64,000 nt of DNA from Elephas maximus indicus (taxonomy: Eukaryota > Chordata > Mammalia > Proboscidea > Elephantidae): NCBI RefSeq assembly GCF_024166365.1, contig NC_064839.1, positions 32,376,378 to 32,440,377 of the forward strand, read 5' to 3'. Every line of letters begins with the position of its first letter. Position 1 is the stretch's first letter. Positions 20,131 to 31,205 of the stretch are shown here, piece after piece. Below the pieces are notes generated by a model. That model was given only the letters and a program-made list of their open reading frames with translations. It was not told where the DNA came from and ran no database searches. The position numbers and the translations under genes are program-made.

Positions 20131-22208
20131 AAGGAGGACTAAGGAGAGGAGAGGAGGGGAGCTGAAATGTGTTTGCCAATGTGGACATTTCTAAAGGCTT
20201 CTCAGGGGGGTGACAATAGAGGGTGGAGGTCATATTACAAGAGAAGGAGAAGGGGAAAGGTATTAGAAGACCAAGAATGCAAGTACGCCAGCCACTTCAA
20301 GAAGTTTAGGGGTGAAAAGAAGGTCAGTGGCTTGGGAGGAGGGGGAATGAGAAAAGGTGTGAATATGAACTCAGGCAGAGACCTTGATGAGGCAGGAGAG
20401 AAAAGACCTGCTGAGAGGGCGATTCCACAAAGATGGCAGAAGTCTACAAGAAGATCACAGAAGCTGCCACAAAGTCTCACAAGAGAGGCTTAAACAACAG
20501 AGCTTTATTTTTCACACACAAAGTACTAAGTGTCGGCTACATTTTTAGGAAGCAATGGAAGTACGTTCTAGAACAAAAGTATTTTTCATGCAACCAAAAT
20601 CCAAGTGACATCAAATGTACCCAGTTGGCATGGAAACCAGAAAGCTTGAGGGACTCAATTTTCAAAATTTGTTTTACAACTACATTTGCATTTTATGTGG
20701 GTGTGGATGCTAATTGTGATGCTTAGGCCAATGCAAGGACAAAAACATATTTCTTAATGAGTTTCCTAATACTTTCCTCACCGGATAATCAGCGTTTGTG
20801 TTTTTGAACATTAAACGTATTTACCCTAGTAATTATTCCGTCCAAATGTAACCTATAATTGTTGCTCAGTGATGAATCACTCTCATTAAATTAGGGTTGG
20901 TCACCTTTGTGTGACTATTTATTTTCTTCCATGTCTATTGACTGTATATTTTATTGATTACTAATTTCAGCTAAAAGAGGCCTCAAGCTTCATGGACTCT
21001 GGCTCATTCTGCCAACTCCAAGGGACACAATAGGAACCAATGGAGGGAAGGTGTGAGTGACCTCAAGAAGTGATTCCTTATTCTTGGGATTTGTTTGAAC
21101 ATTCTACTGTTTTCCCTGTTTGTTATGGTACCCCTAAGACCATGTAAAAATTTGCGAATGATGCTTGTCTCTCAGGAAAACCTTTTATTCCTGTGTGACT
21201 ACAAAGACTCTCCATCACTAGTAACCTAAAACCAAAACCCAGTGCCTGCCCACCTAATTCCAATGTACTTTGGCAGGTACGCGATACCCAGATCCCATCG
21301 TCCTCCCAATCTGTACACCACAGTTGGAAGACCTAGAACCCTGGCTTTCCTGTGGCACTGCCAATCACATTCTCACTGCCCCCAACTCCATTGAGAACCA
21401 CTGTCTAGGCACAAAGCCATGGCATTGCCTTTTTAGAAGCTCCACAGGTGATTTTGATGAACAGACAATTCCAAATCATAGGACAAAAAAGAAACTCTTT
21501 ACAGATATCAATGTGGCCTTTTATAACCTGGGACCTACCTAAGGGTTCAGTCTCATCTCCAGCTACTCTGATGTCTTCAGCTTCCAGCAGCACTAAATGG
21601 CTTAGAATTCCCTACACACATCCTATGTCCAGAGAGGGAGAAATCTGAGACACATCTCAGGCGTGAGAGATGCCAAGACAAGGCAGGCTTCAAGGCTTGC
21701 TTTCATGTGAATCCTGAGGATCTTAGGAAAAAGGGGAGTTGAGTAGGGCTGAGTCTGGCTTCCTGGTCTTCTCTGCCCAGCTAATGAAATTGTGTTAATC
21801 TATGGCCTTTTGTTCCCATTCCTTGTGGGTATGCCATGACATGCCTTACTTGAACTTTTGCAGAAAGAGGTGCCTATGTGTCTGAGCCATCCATAGGCAT
21901 TCTTCGGTTTCCCCAATCATGAAACCAGATAATAGAACTCCAGCATTATTTCTATTATTTTTGTGTTTTCCTCCCACTCAAAACTGAAAACTATTCAAGG
22001 GTAAGACCAAGTTTCTGATTTTCCAGTTCTTAGCACAGTACCTGGCATATAGGATGTGCTCAAAGAATTATGGGTTCATAAGAAATTGATACATAAGAAG
22101 TGTAACTGCCCAGGGCCTGTGTCGGGTAGAGGCACATCAAGGAGCAACATTAGTTCAATTCCCATAACAAATCTGAGAAATTGGGTGCTTACTCCCCATC
22201 TCTGAGAG
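20131..22208. other. No gene; L2-like tail near right edge
   Basis: About 2 kb with no gene call. A purine-rich stretch spans 20140-20350. 20760-20960 is AT-rich and repeat-free. 21900-22075 holds an L2/MIR-type 3' end ('cagtacctggcatataggatg'). Short frames at 21270-21650 lack any recognisable domain. Confidence 0.4.
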
Positions 22209-22785
22209 TGGATTAGTTCCTTAGTGCTGCAGTAACAAAAATTACCACAAGTGGGTGGCTTTAAAGAACAGAAATTTATTTGCTCACAGTTTAAGAAGCT
22301 AGAAATCTGAATTCAGGCTTTAAGGTAAAGTCCTTCTTTGTCGATTTCAGCTTCTCATAGCCAGCAATCCCTGGTACTCCTGGGCCTGTAGATGCATTTA
22401 CGTGTGTGTCTGTCTTCATATAGCATCCTCCCCATGTGTGCCTATGTGTCTTTTCTGCTTCTTTTATAACTCAGAAGTGATTAGGTTTAGGAACCACCCT
22501 ATACTGGTTGTTGTTGTTAGTTGCCATCAAGTTGATTCCAACTCATGGCAACCTTGTGTGTGTCAGAGTAGAAAAGCTCCAAAGGGTTTTCAAGGCTGTG
22601 ACCTTTCAGAGGCAGATTGCCAGGTCTGTTTTCCAAGGTGCCTCTGGGTGATTTTGAACCACCCACCTTTTGGCTACGTAATGAAAAAACAAAAACAAAA
22701 ACCCTATTTCCAAACAGGGTCATATTTACAGGTACCGGGGATAGAATTTTAGCACATATTGAGGGGGACACAATTCAATCCATAA
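22209..22785 (-). mobile_element. MLT1-type LTR, antisense, split by a SINE
   Basis: On the minus strand this is a MaLR LTR, here seen in reverse: 'ctgcagtaacaaaaattacc', 'cagaaatttatttgctcacag', then after the SINE 'ccctatttccaaacagggtc' and 'gacacaattcaatccataac'. An AfroSINE occupies about 22508-22680, so the LTR is older than that SINE. It is solo and non-coding. Confidence 0.82.
22508..22680 (-). mobile_element. AfroSINE antisense, inserted in the MLT1-type LTR
   Basis: Reverse tail 'gttgttagttgccatcaag', middle in reverse ('ggcagattgccaggtctg', 'aaggtgcctctgggtg'), ending at 'ccttttggctac'. The terminal part of the tRNA-like head is missing. Confidence 0.87.
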
Positions 22786-23261
22786 CAAAGGATGTGTTCT
22801 GTATGAACACTGTGATAGAAGCTATGTGATTACACAGAGTCAAATACACCCCAACGTGCTCAGTCTATGGGACAGATGCCGTATGTATGCAGCAAACAAA
22901 AGTAGGCACAGAAAGGGAACAATTGTTCCCAATAGGGATCTACTGCAACAGAGTTAGTTACCAGAAACTCGTCATCTTGAAAAGCATCCCATCTTGTGAG
23001 GATTCTCTGACTGGCTATAAGGCGGTACAATGCACTGTCTTAAGGAGCATGATCTTCCTCTCTGGTTTATTTAGGTAAGATGCCTTCAGAATATGGGGCT
23101 GGTGCTGAGTCAAGTTTAGAAGTCTTAGAAATGGTATGGAAAGTTTCAATGACAGCCCTCTGTCAGAGGTGCACTTCAGGGGTGCTAATCCTACAACAAC
23201 TGAAAGTGCAAGTGGACAGTCAATCATCAGGAAAGTAGAGTCCACAAACACTCAAACATAG
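22786..23261. other. No recognised feature
   Basis: Neither gene nor repeat is identified. A short minus-strand frame (23015-23251) shows no domain. Confidence 0.3.
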
Positions 23262-23446
23262 GTCATGAGTGGGAAATAGCAGGGGGCAAGGGAGACTCAT
23301 GAGGTAAATTGATGCAATAGTTAAAACAATGAATTCAAACATACCAACAATCATAAAGATGGCGTGGGAGCAGGCAACTTTTCTTTCTGTTACACGTAAG
23401 GCCACCATGAATCAGAGCCAACTCGACAGCAACTAACAACAACAAT
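23262..23446 (+). mobile_element. RTE LINE 3' end, short
   Basis: From the 'gagatggattgacac'-equivalent ('gaggtaaattgatgcaatag') through 'ataccaacaatcataaagatg' to the tail 'gacagcaactaacaacaacaa'. Strongly 5' truncated. Confidence 0.8.
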
Positions 23447-24924
23447 GTCCAAGAGGGAGTCTCCAGACTCTGGAGAACCCTTTGGGCAATAGGGAGTCAT
23501 GACAGATTCTTGAGGAGAAGAGAAACAGGAGAGCATGAGGATAGAGTATGCAGGATGCCTCCACTGTTGTGAATGGGGCAGAGACCCAGAAGGGAAACCT
23601 TGGACCAATTATCAATTGCATACCTGAAGCCAGATCCTTGACTTTTCCTACCTTTCCTAACTCATTGAGTCTGAGAGATCTGATGTCATTTTTTGATTAA
23701 TATTGACAATATTGTGAATTTCATTCACTTAATCTCCATTAAAGTCATTGAAGATGATGCATTGACTTTTTGAACTAAACTAGAAAAAAAAAAAAAAACC
23801 TGAAAAGAAATTCTCAAACCTCCCCTATCATTCATAACTCACCAGATCAGAACAACCAAATACCGCTTTCAAAGGTAAATAATGAGTACATAAACATTGA
23901 GGGAAATGGGATTTTTACTCCTCTTTTCTATAAAGGGCCTGACAGATTAATGAAATTTTAGCAAAAGAAAAACCCTGTCACATTCTCTCAGCCAATTATT
24001 AAAATATGGTTCTTCCTCTATAAATTGAAGGATAATGATAAACATAACCCAAACGAATATCTGTATAGCGCTTTGCATTTTGCATGGCATTTTCACAGGC
24101 ATTATGCCATTGCACTTCAAAACCAGTCAGAGGAGTTGGTTGAATAGAGACTCAGAGAGGCTGAGAGCCGGGAGTCAACCCCAGGCAGCCTCACTCAAAA
24201 TCCTTTGCTCTTTCCACAGAATCGCAGTGCTTCTCGTGTTTGAACAAATGGCATGACATGTGTCAGAAGAAACATAACATGAAGCCAGATGATACAGCAT
24301 CCAGGCAGAAACTTCTGGCCAGGCCAAGGCAGAACACTGACTTCCCATAAAGCCAAAGCAAGAATGCGCCCCATCAGACCCGATGACCTTATTCCAGGTC
24401 CAGAAATGCTGAAATGGAAGCTGCCCTCAGAGAATAGCCCTGAATCATGTGGAAAATGTCTCTGGTGTGAAAAATGCAATTTTAGTTTCCTAAATTGTAA
24501 GGCATCATGGACTATTTCACACTTGGTTCCATCCCAGCATCAAGGATTATTGCAAACCCTGAGCCAAGCGAACCTCACCACATCCCTTGGCCAAGCCCAT
24601 TTCAGCCCAGTAAAACTGGGGAAGGAGGCAGGCCAGAGCTTCACAGATATGAAACAAAATCCCTTCCTGCTGTAATCGTAATGTCTACATCTGCTGGCTG
24701 GGTTAACTGGACTCTCAGTCACCTAGGGTTGCCCATAACCTTTGCCATTAGCATGAACATGGTGCCTACCATGCAGATTAAAAACACAAAAACAACTACT
24801 GGCCACTGCTATGCAACCAGCGTATCTGTTCATCTGGCGAAATGGCATTTCCCTGTCAGTTAGAAAGACCCAGAACCTGAGGGAAGAGGAATCAACAGGT
24901 TTGGATGCAGCATAAGAAAACCTT
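23447..24924. other. No gene; MIR-like piece
   Basis: 24040-24190 resembles an MIR/MIR3 arm ('agcgctttgcattttgcatg', 'agagactcagagaggctgag'). An A tract lies at 23785-23800. Overlapping frames at 24195-24860 on both strands show no recognisable product. Confidence 0.4.
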
Positions 24925-25010
24925 ATGTAACAGTTCTACTCTATAACACGGGGTCATCATGAGTCGGAATTGACTTGATGGTAACAGGTTTGGTTTTGGT
25001 TTTTTTTTTT
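24925..25010 (+). mobile_element. AfroSINE 3' fragment with T-rich tail
   Basis: Only the last part of the SINE ('aacagttctactctataac', 'gacttgatggtaacagg') followed by a 'ggttttggtttttttttt' tail. It ends exactly where the 11-bp repeat flanking the next RTE copy begins. Confidence 0.82.
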
Positions 25011-25021
25011 ATATGCCAGGC

Positions 25022-25389
25022 TGTATTCTAATTGTGGTGCTGGTGAAGAATATTGAATATATTGTGGACTGCCAGAAGAATTAACTAATCAGTCTTAGAA
25101 GAAATACAACCAGAATGCTCCTCAGAAGCGAGGATGGTGAGACTTAATCTTGCGTACTTTGTATACATCATCAGTAGAGACCAATCGCTAGAAAACAACA
25201 TCATGGTTGGTAAAGTAGAAGGCCATCCAAAATGAGGGAATGCCACAATGAGATGGATTGACACAAAAGTCATAATAGGCTCAAACATACCAACCGTCGT
25301 GAAGATGGTGTAGGACCGTGTAACATTTTGTTCTGTTATACATAAGGTTGCCAAGAGTTGGAGCGAACTTGATGACAACTAATGACAAC
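25022..25389 (+). mobile_element. RTE LINE 3' end with 11-bp target duplication
   Basis: 5'-truncated RTE flanked by direct repeats ATATGCCAGGC at 25011-25021 and 25390-25400. It starts at 'tgtattctaattgtggtgc' and ends 'gatgacaactaatgacaac'. Frame is broken. The intact flanking repeat marks it as one of the clearer retroposition events in the window. Confidence 0.88.
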
Positions 25390-25400
25390 ATATGCCAGGC

Positions 25401-27199
25401 ACTGCACTGGGTTCTTAATAATAACTTCTCACTAACCCAATGCCCAGTTGATACAAAACTCTATTGCAAAGAAAGAAATTCAGGATCTTAGAGTTTAGTA
25501 AATTCTTCCATGGTAATGGATCTCCCTTACCATTTAAGGGTTAAAAACTAAGCTCATATGTGATATCTAAAGTATCTTATTGTGTGACCGCTGCCTACCT
25601 GTCTACCTCACACAACCAGGAGTCAATCCAGCCTACTTTCTCCAAAACCAGTGATCCAATATTTGTTGAATGATTAAATAAATAGCTGCCAAATTAACAC
25701 GTGAATAAAGATATTACTCCCACACCATGCTACCTCTTAATGATGGGATAAACAGAAAGGAAAAAGGATTTAAATTAGAAGGAAAAAAATTGGGATAATT
25801 GGACAAACTTGGCTAACAACCACAGTATTTATATTATCACTTGCCTGGATCCGGACTGCACTAAGAGGATTTTTTCAAAGAAAGCCACCACACAATTTGA
25901 AATGTGTCTGGGGCAATGACACCTCTTGGAAAATACAATCCCAGACAGACTTTACTTCTGGACCCAATGGAGAGGTGTGGTGAAGAGCACCGAAACCACC
26001 CACCGTCCCAGTCAGTGCACAGCCCCACTGGACAGAGCTTTTGCCATGGGAGATGTTCTTTGCCTTCAACAGGCAGCAACAGCATGGGAGGCTGGTCCCT
26101 TCTTTGCTTCTCACCAATGATGGCTGTGACATGGATCTGACTGCCAAGGTCAGGCTCAGTTACCAGACATATAGCCACTGCATCAGGAAGCTAAGAGCCC
26201 ACCATGTGGGTGAGGAATATGCCAAGCAGGAGGCTCATCAGCTCTTGAGGCCAAGATGAAGTGGCCAATGTGAACTGAGCATTAGAGTATGGGTAGACAG
26301 ATGCTGCAGACATAATTTTGGTACAGGTCAACTATACCCATTTTATCATTCTCCTCTCGAACCCAACTACTGCTATCATTCTGAGGAACATTAACATACA
26401 CAGAGTTGACCCAATGCACTGCCCTACAGGTGTTAGGAGTAGTGGATGAGAGTAGAAGAGACCACCAAGCTTCACATCTCACCTCTGACAATAACTAATT
26501 GTAATACCTTGAGCAAGTTCTTTCTTCCCTCCGTGACTCCATTGCCTCATTCATACAATGAGGACTGTTATGAGATTTAATAAGAAAATCCGGTTATGCT
26601 TGACATAATGTTGGTGACCATTTTCACCTCTGCATCAGCAGCCACTCCCTGGATATTACTGTCACCCAGAAAGTTTCTGACTCTGAAACCTTAAAATCTA
26701 ACATCTGATCACAGCTGATTTCTTTTCAGGTCTTTTAATCATCTGATGTCTTTTCTCTGAACTTATCATAATGTCCAGTCCCTTAATGTTCTCTAAGCAT
26801 ATCAGCTCCCTGTTTAAACCTTCCTTCATTCCACCTCTATAATCCATCACTTTAATTATCCTCTAGCTCCTCTGCCACACTTCTGAGCAGATCCCCAACT
26901 ATGGGTCAACCCAAGCATCTTCCCTTGTTGCCACACCTCTGGGCCCCTCCACATGCTGGAGCTGATGACCAAGCCATGCTCCATCCTGGGCTTCATCAAC
27001 CATGTCATATACATACCATGGTCCCAGGTAGCTTCCCTCCATTGCTCTACATAGACCTTCTCCACTGTTTTGGAGCCGTCAGCTCCACCTCTACTCCCCA
27101 GTCTCACAGCAGAAGCTTGCTTCTTCCTCAAAGTGATAATAAGAGATTGGGTGTACATTGTACTCTTTTAAGATCTATCTATACAGGATTAAAGTGACA
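25401..27199. other. No gene; MIR-like fragments
   Basis: 25401-25520 and 26460-26600 read like MIR arms ('ccttgagcaagttctttc', 'cctcattcatacaatgagg'). 25860-26270 has overlapping frames on both strands that show no known domain. 26856-27158 is likewise open on the minus strand without a recognisable family. Confidence 0.35.
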
Positions 27200-27400
27200 A
27201 CAGGAATCTGATTAGGTAGAAAACTTAGGGGGCAGTTAGTTTATGTTAATGAGGGAGCAACAACTTGGAAAAGGAGGGTGAGAATGGATGCGCAACTCGA
27301 AGAATATAATTAACATCACTGAACTCTGTATGTAGAAATTGCTGAATTGGTGTATGTTCTACCGTGTGTGTTCTCAACAACAACAACGATAACAAAATTA
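27200..27400 (+). mobile_element. Probable L1 3'-UTR end
   Basis: Has the L1 3' order 'ataattaacatcactgaac', 'gaaattgctgaattgg', 'tgtatgttctaccgtg', followed by an A-rich 'caacaacaacaacgataac' end. A similar, older copy lies at 46.1-46.3 kb. Confidence 0.55.
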
Positions 27401-27516
27401 ATTACAGGCAGTCCGGAATTAAAAATGAGTTCCCTTCCTGTCTGTCTTTAAGTCGAATTTGTACATAGGTCAGAGCAGTTAAGTATGGTTCCTATCTAAC
27501 ATTCCCCACCCCAGTC

Positions 27517-27567
27517 CCCAGTGCCGTCGAGTCGATTCCGACACATAGCGACCCTATAGGACAGAGT
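27517..27567 (-). mobile_element. AfroSINE tail scrap, antisense
   Basis: About 50 bp in reverse ('cagtgccgtcgagtcgattc', 'ccctataggacagagtag'), nearly consensus, with no head. Confidence 0.8.
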
Positions 27568-27849
27568 AGATCAGTTACTCAAATGTTTGTCTTAGTAAAT
27601 AGCATACATTTCTATGCATAAAAAACAAAAGAAGCACACCCAGTTACACTAAAATATCTTTAAAGTAATAATACAGTAATAAAAATGTTTTGATGTACTT
27701 CGCAAAATGGTACCATTTTGTTATTATGAACTATTGTATGAACCTCGAATTTTTAATATCATAGCTTTACCAGGGTTGGTTCATAACTACAGGTTGTACA
27801 CAAGCCTGACATTCAAAATCTAGGGACTTCCTTATTAAAAATAATAATA

Positions 27850-28325
27850 ATAACCATAACCCCAAATATAAACCTAAGGATTATCCTAACCCTAAAACTA
27901 ACCCCAACATTTAATATAAAAAGGACCCTAACCATAACATAACACTAATCTTAAACCCAAACCTAAGCCTGATCTTATTCCTAAGTACTAACACTTAACC
28001 CTAACAGTAACCACGATTCTAATTCTAACCCTAAGTCTAACCCTTACCGTAACCCTAAGCATCTCGCCACACCTAACCTTAAAACTACCCTAAACTGAAC
28101 TGTAATCTTAATCCTGAACCTAAATTTAAAACTAACCATAACCCTAATTTAAAAGCTAACCTTAACCCTAATAATAATCCTAACCCTAAACCATCCCTAA
28201 CTTAACCCTAACCCTAATCCTAACACTAACCCAAATCTTAACCCTAATCCTAACCCTAACCCTAAACCTATCCTAACCTAGTCCTAACTCTAGCCCTAAA
28301 AAGAACTCTAACTGTAACTCCTAAA
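27850..28325 (-). repeat. Degenerate interstitial telomere-like (CCCTAA) block
   Basis: About 470 bp built from diverged CCCTAA units (TTAGGG on the minus strand). The best runs lie at 28200-28290 ('aaccctaaccctaatcc', 'ccctaaccctaaacc'). Many units are mutated to variants such as cctaat, ccttaa and actaac. The right end passes into an A tract and a GA-rich microsatellite (28328-28365). The heavy divergence says it is an old interstitial block and not a chromosome end. Confidence 0.85.
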
Positions 28326-28365
28326 ACTAAAAAAAAAAAAAGAGAGAGGGAGAGGGAAAGAGACT

Positions 28366-28889
28366 GGGTGCAATCTCCTTCACCATTTTGCTTCATTACC
28401 CATAAATTTAGAAGTCTTCACGTCTATTATTACCACATCCTACTTCTCAGGGGAAGACATGCTGCCTCCACCTTTCTTTCTGCTCATGCATCATTCTGGG
28501 AGGCCTGCCCATCAATTATCACATCTTTATTCTGCACTGCCAGTTTTCCCTCCTCCAAGGCCCCTTCCAACCTCAGCATACAAATATGCTCAGACGTCCC
28601 ACACCTTAAAAATAAAACCCTCTCTTGACCCGTCATCCCCCTACCACACCCTCATAAAGCCAAGTCTCTTGGAACAGCTGTCTACGCTTCCCCTCTCTAC
28701 TCCTTCATCTGACGCTGGCTCCCAGTGAAATTACTCCAAGGGTCAATAACAATGTGGCGCCATACTTGACTCCCTTCTTTTCCTCAATTCTCATATCCAA
28801 TAATTCAAAGGTCCATCAATTCTGACTCTACTTGCTTAATACCTTTAAATCCTTCCCGTTTTTCAATCTCACTACTAACGGTGTGTTCT
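28366..28889. other. No gene; possible old LINE-like text
   Basis: C/T-rich sequence with short frames. The wording near 28620-28870 ('aaggtccatcaattctgac', 'taatacctttaaatcc') resembles antisense LINE 3' sequence, but I cannot name a family. Confidence 0.3.
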
Positions 28890-28898
28890 GGCCTTCAA

Positions 28899-29066
28899 GA
28901 AGCCCTGGTGGCACAGTGGTTAAGAGCAATGGCTGCTAACCAGACAGTCAACAGTTTGAATCCACTAGCCACTCCTTGGAAACACTACAGGGCAGTTCTA
29001 CCCTGTCCTATAAGGTCACTGTGAGTCAGAATTGACTCGACCGCAATGGGTTTGGTTTTGGTTTGG
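28899..29066 (+). mobile_element. AfroSINE, short form, with target duplication
   Basis: Complete: head 'agccctggtggcacagtgg', short body ('actccttggaaacac') and tail 'tgggtttggttttggttt'. It is flanked by direct repeats GGCCTTCAA at 28890-28898 and 29067-29075. This is the best-preserved head in the left half of the window. Confidence 0.93.
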
Positions 29067-29083
29067 GGCCTTCAAAACTTGTC

Positions 29084-29275
29084 TGCTGTTATTATGTGCC
29101 ATCAAGTGAATTCCCACTCACGTCAACCCCAAGTGATAGAACAGAACTTCCCCACAGGGTTTTCTTGGTGTAATCTCTACCAAAGCAGATAGCTAGATTT
29201 TTCTCCTGCAGAGCCACTGTGTGGGTTCAAACAGCCAACATTTCAGTTAGCAGCTGAGCGCTTCATCATTGTCTA
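29084..29275 (-). mobile_element. AfroSINE, older, antisense
   Basis: Reverse tail 'tgtgccatcaagtgaattcc', middle 'gtgtaatctctaccaaagc' and head 'cagttagcagctgagcgc'. It is clearly more diverged than the adjacent plus-strand copy. Confidence 0.85.
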
Positions 29276-29692
29276 AAGTCATCTAATTCATACCTTCCAA
29301 TCCAGCTCCCCCACCATCCCATACATCTTCTTGCTCAGCATTCTAAAATATCTCCCATGGCCTCATAGGACAATATCTAGTCTCCTCTGCATGGTACATA
29401 AGGCAGGCAATGCTGGAGTACGATTTACCTCCTGTCACACCTGACTTGTTTTCAAAATGGAGCAAGGAAAGCTGGACTCCCAGTGGAGAGAAGCCCCCTG
29501 GGGGACGAATTAGGAGGGTCCTTCAGCAGAGCCATTCACGTCTCTGTCCTACCAGGTCCAGCAGGCACTGGCTGTCTGAGCGACTCCTGCCGTGGGAATG
29601 TCAACCACCCCTCCACAGCTCCCCACCCCCACAAATTGTCAAAAAGGCATCATGATAGATAGAGCTACTGCGTGCCACAAGGTAAGTGTTTA
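29276..29692. other. No recognised gene
   Basis: A frame at 29410-29655 shows no domain. A 'caaggtaagtgttt' word at about 29678 resembles a splice donor but stands alone. Confidence 0.3.
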
Positions 29693-29825
29693 ATCTTTTA
29701 TAAGACAGTCAATGGCCTTTATAAACCCTCAGACGAGAATTACACCGTGTCTGAGATGGAGCTGAAAGTCAATGGGAAATTGATTCTGTCTAGCTGGTGC
29801 TATTTCAAGGAGGAGGCGTGCGGGG
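29693..29825 (+). repeat. 130-bp direct duplication, unit 1
   Basis: Shares about 90 percent identity by eye (roughly a dozen differences) with 30003-30133. Both read 'ataagacagtc', 'gagctgaaagtcaatggg' and 'aaattgattctgtctag'. Unit 1 is open in the frame giving TVNGLYKPSDENYTVSEM and then ELKVNGKLILSSW. I recognise no protein family, and the openness may be chance. Confidence 0.8.
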
Positions 29826-29827
29826 TG

Positions 29828-29994
29828 CGGCCCTGTAGGACCGAGTAGAATTGCCCCATAGGGTTTCTAAGGCTGTAATCTTTACGGAAGCAGACTGCCA
29901 CATCTTTCTCCCGCAGAGTGGCTGGTGGGTTCGAATCACTAACCTTTTGGTTAGCGGCCAAGCGCATAACCACTGTGCCACCAGGGCTCCTTCC
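29828..29994 (-). mobile_element. AfroSINE, antisense, between two duplicated units
   Basis: A well-preserved reverse copy: 'ccctgtaggaccgagtagaa', 'gctgtaatctttacggaag', 'cgcagagtggctggtggg', ending at 'ccaccagggctcct'. It lacks the last bases of the RTE-like tail. It sits between the two 130-bp units. Confidence 0.88.
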
Positions 29995-30002
29995 GTAACT
30001 CT

Positions 30003-30133
30003 TTTATATTATAAGACAGTCCATGGCTTTTATAACCCCTCAGACAAGAATCACACTGTGTCTGAGGTGGAGCTGAAAGTCAATGGGAAATTGATTCTGT
30101 CTAGATGGTGCTGTTTCTAGGAGGAGGCGTGTG
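30003..30133 (+). repeat. 130-bp direct duplication, unit 2
   Basis: Second unit of the pair. In the same frame it reads TVHGFYNPSDKNHTVSEV then ELKVNGKLILSRWCCF and hits a TAG, where unit 1 has AAG. The differences do not favour third codon positions strongly enough to argue for selection. Confidence 0.8.
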
Positions 30134-31064
30134 GGTTGCATGCAAAACCAAACGTGCCCATGCCAGTATGCTCCCAGGGCCAGGTGTGGTACAGACACTG
30201 AGAACACTGAGATGGCCCGTTTCTGGGAGAGGACCCAGGCAGCTTTGGGCTCTGACCACAGGAAGCCCCTGGAGGGCATTGATCAGCACCAGGGATGGTT
30301 ATAAAGCATGTCTACCTTCCCCGGAATTGATGCCAGTCCCCACCTGATGTCATTGCCTGCATCCTGGCCAGATAGGTTAGAGGATGATAAATGGCCATTG
30401 ACCTGGAGCAGCCCTCAGTTGGCACACCTACCACGGTAGGCACACCTGCCATGACTCTCCTTTGCTAATGACCCTGTTAGCCATGGGATCAAACACAGTT
30501 AGAGAGTGTGATGACACTGTGGTTATTTCCCTGCCAGTACTGGTCGGCCTGATTAATACAGTCAGTTTGGCAGGTAAGTCAAGCAGCCCCAGTCCTGGGA
30601 GGAGCTAGGGGCAGTGGAAAAAGCACTTACCTTGGATGCAGGTAGACCTAGCCTGTGAAACTTGGCTCTGTGACATTCTAACTGAATGGCCTCGAAGTAA
30701 TTCCTTAACTGCCTGGATGCCAGTTTTGTCACAGGTCACCTGAGACGACAATTCAGCCTCACAAGCCACGTGCTCTCAGCTTGCTCACTGTCCAGCACTG
30801 AGCCCAAGCTATGAAGAAGCAGGAAGAGCTCCCCCTTGTAAGCAGATGGCCTGGAGTCAACAACGTAAATGCTGGGTCTTACGTCCTGACCACTTGCCAG
30901 ATATAGGCCAGTGCTTGCCGTACATTCTCGGTCCTTCACAACTGTCTTGAGATATTCAAGTTATTATGCCCATTTTATAGGTAAGAAGACTGGAGCCCGA
31001 GGATTTTCAAGAGATCAAGTCATGCAACAAGAGCAACACTAAGGATGTGTTTATTGAGGGTCTA
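30134..31064. other. No gene; MIR pieces
   Basis: 30620-30740 is MIR-like ('agcctgtgaaacttggctctg', 'attccttaactgcctgg'). 30950-31030 is another MIR arm ('cccattttataggtaag'). The rest is unassigned. Confidence 0.45.
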
Positions 31065-31205
31065 GAAGTTCAAGTCAACCCAGAGGTGCCTCAGAAGACC
31101 TGACAATCTGCTTCTGAAAAATCAGCCACTGCAAACCGTATGGAGCACAGTTCTACAGACACGGGTTGCTGTGAGTTGGAATGAACTTGATGGCGACTGG
31201 ACTGG
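31065..31205 (+). mobile_element. AfroSINE, 5'-truncated, with ACTGG tail repeat
   Basis: Starts near the end of the head ('aagtcaacccagaggtgcc'), keeps the middle ('cagaagacctgacaatctgc') and tail, and ends in a short pentanucleotide run ('actggactggactggac'). Confidence 0.85.

Noticed and set aside
25861..26178. Overlapping frames on both strands (105 and 78 codons)
   Set aside because: Open on both strands at once, with no domain or flanking poly-A or duplication, so not a processed pseudogene.
27850..28325. True telomere or chromosome end
   Set aside because: Units are heavily degenerate and unique sequence with SINEs continues on both sides, so it is interstitial.
28899..28960. Functional tRNA gene in SINE heads
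   Set aside because: The heads have tRNA-like promoter words but are part of complete AfroSINE copies. No cloverleaf was convincing and no discrete tRNA gene was seen.
29851..30120. 89-codon plus-strand frame crossing a SINE into duplicated unit 2
   Set aside because: More than half of it is antisense AfroSINE, and the rest ends at a stop absent from unit 1. Kept only as part of the duplication finding.
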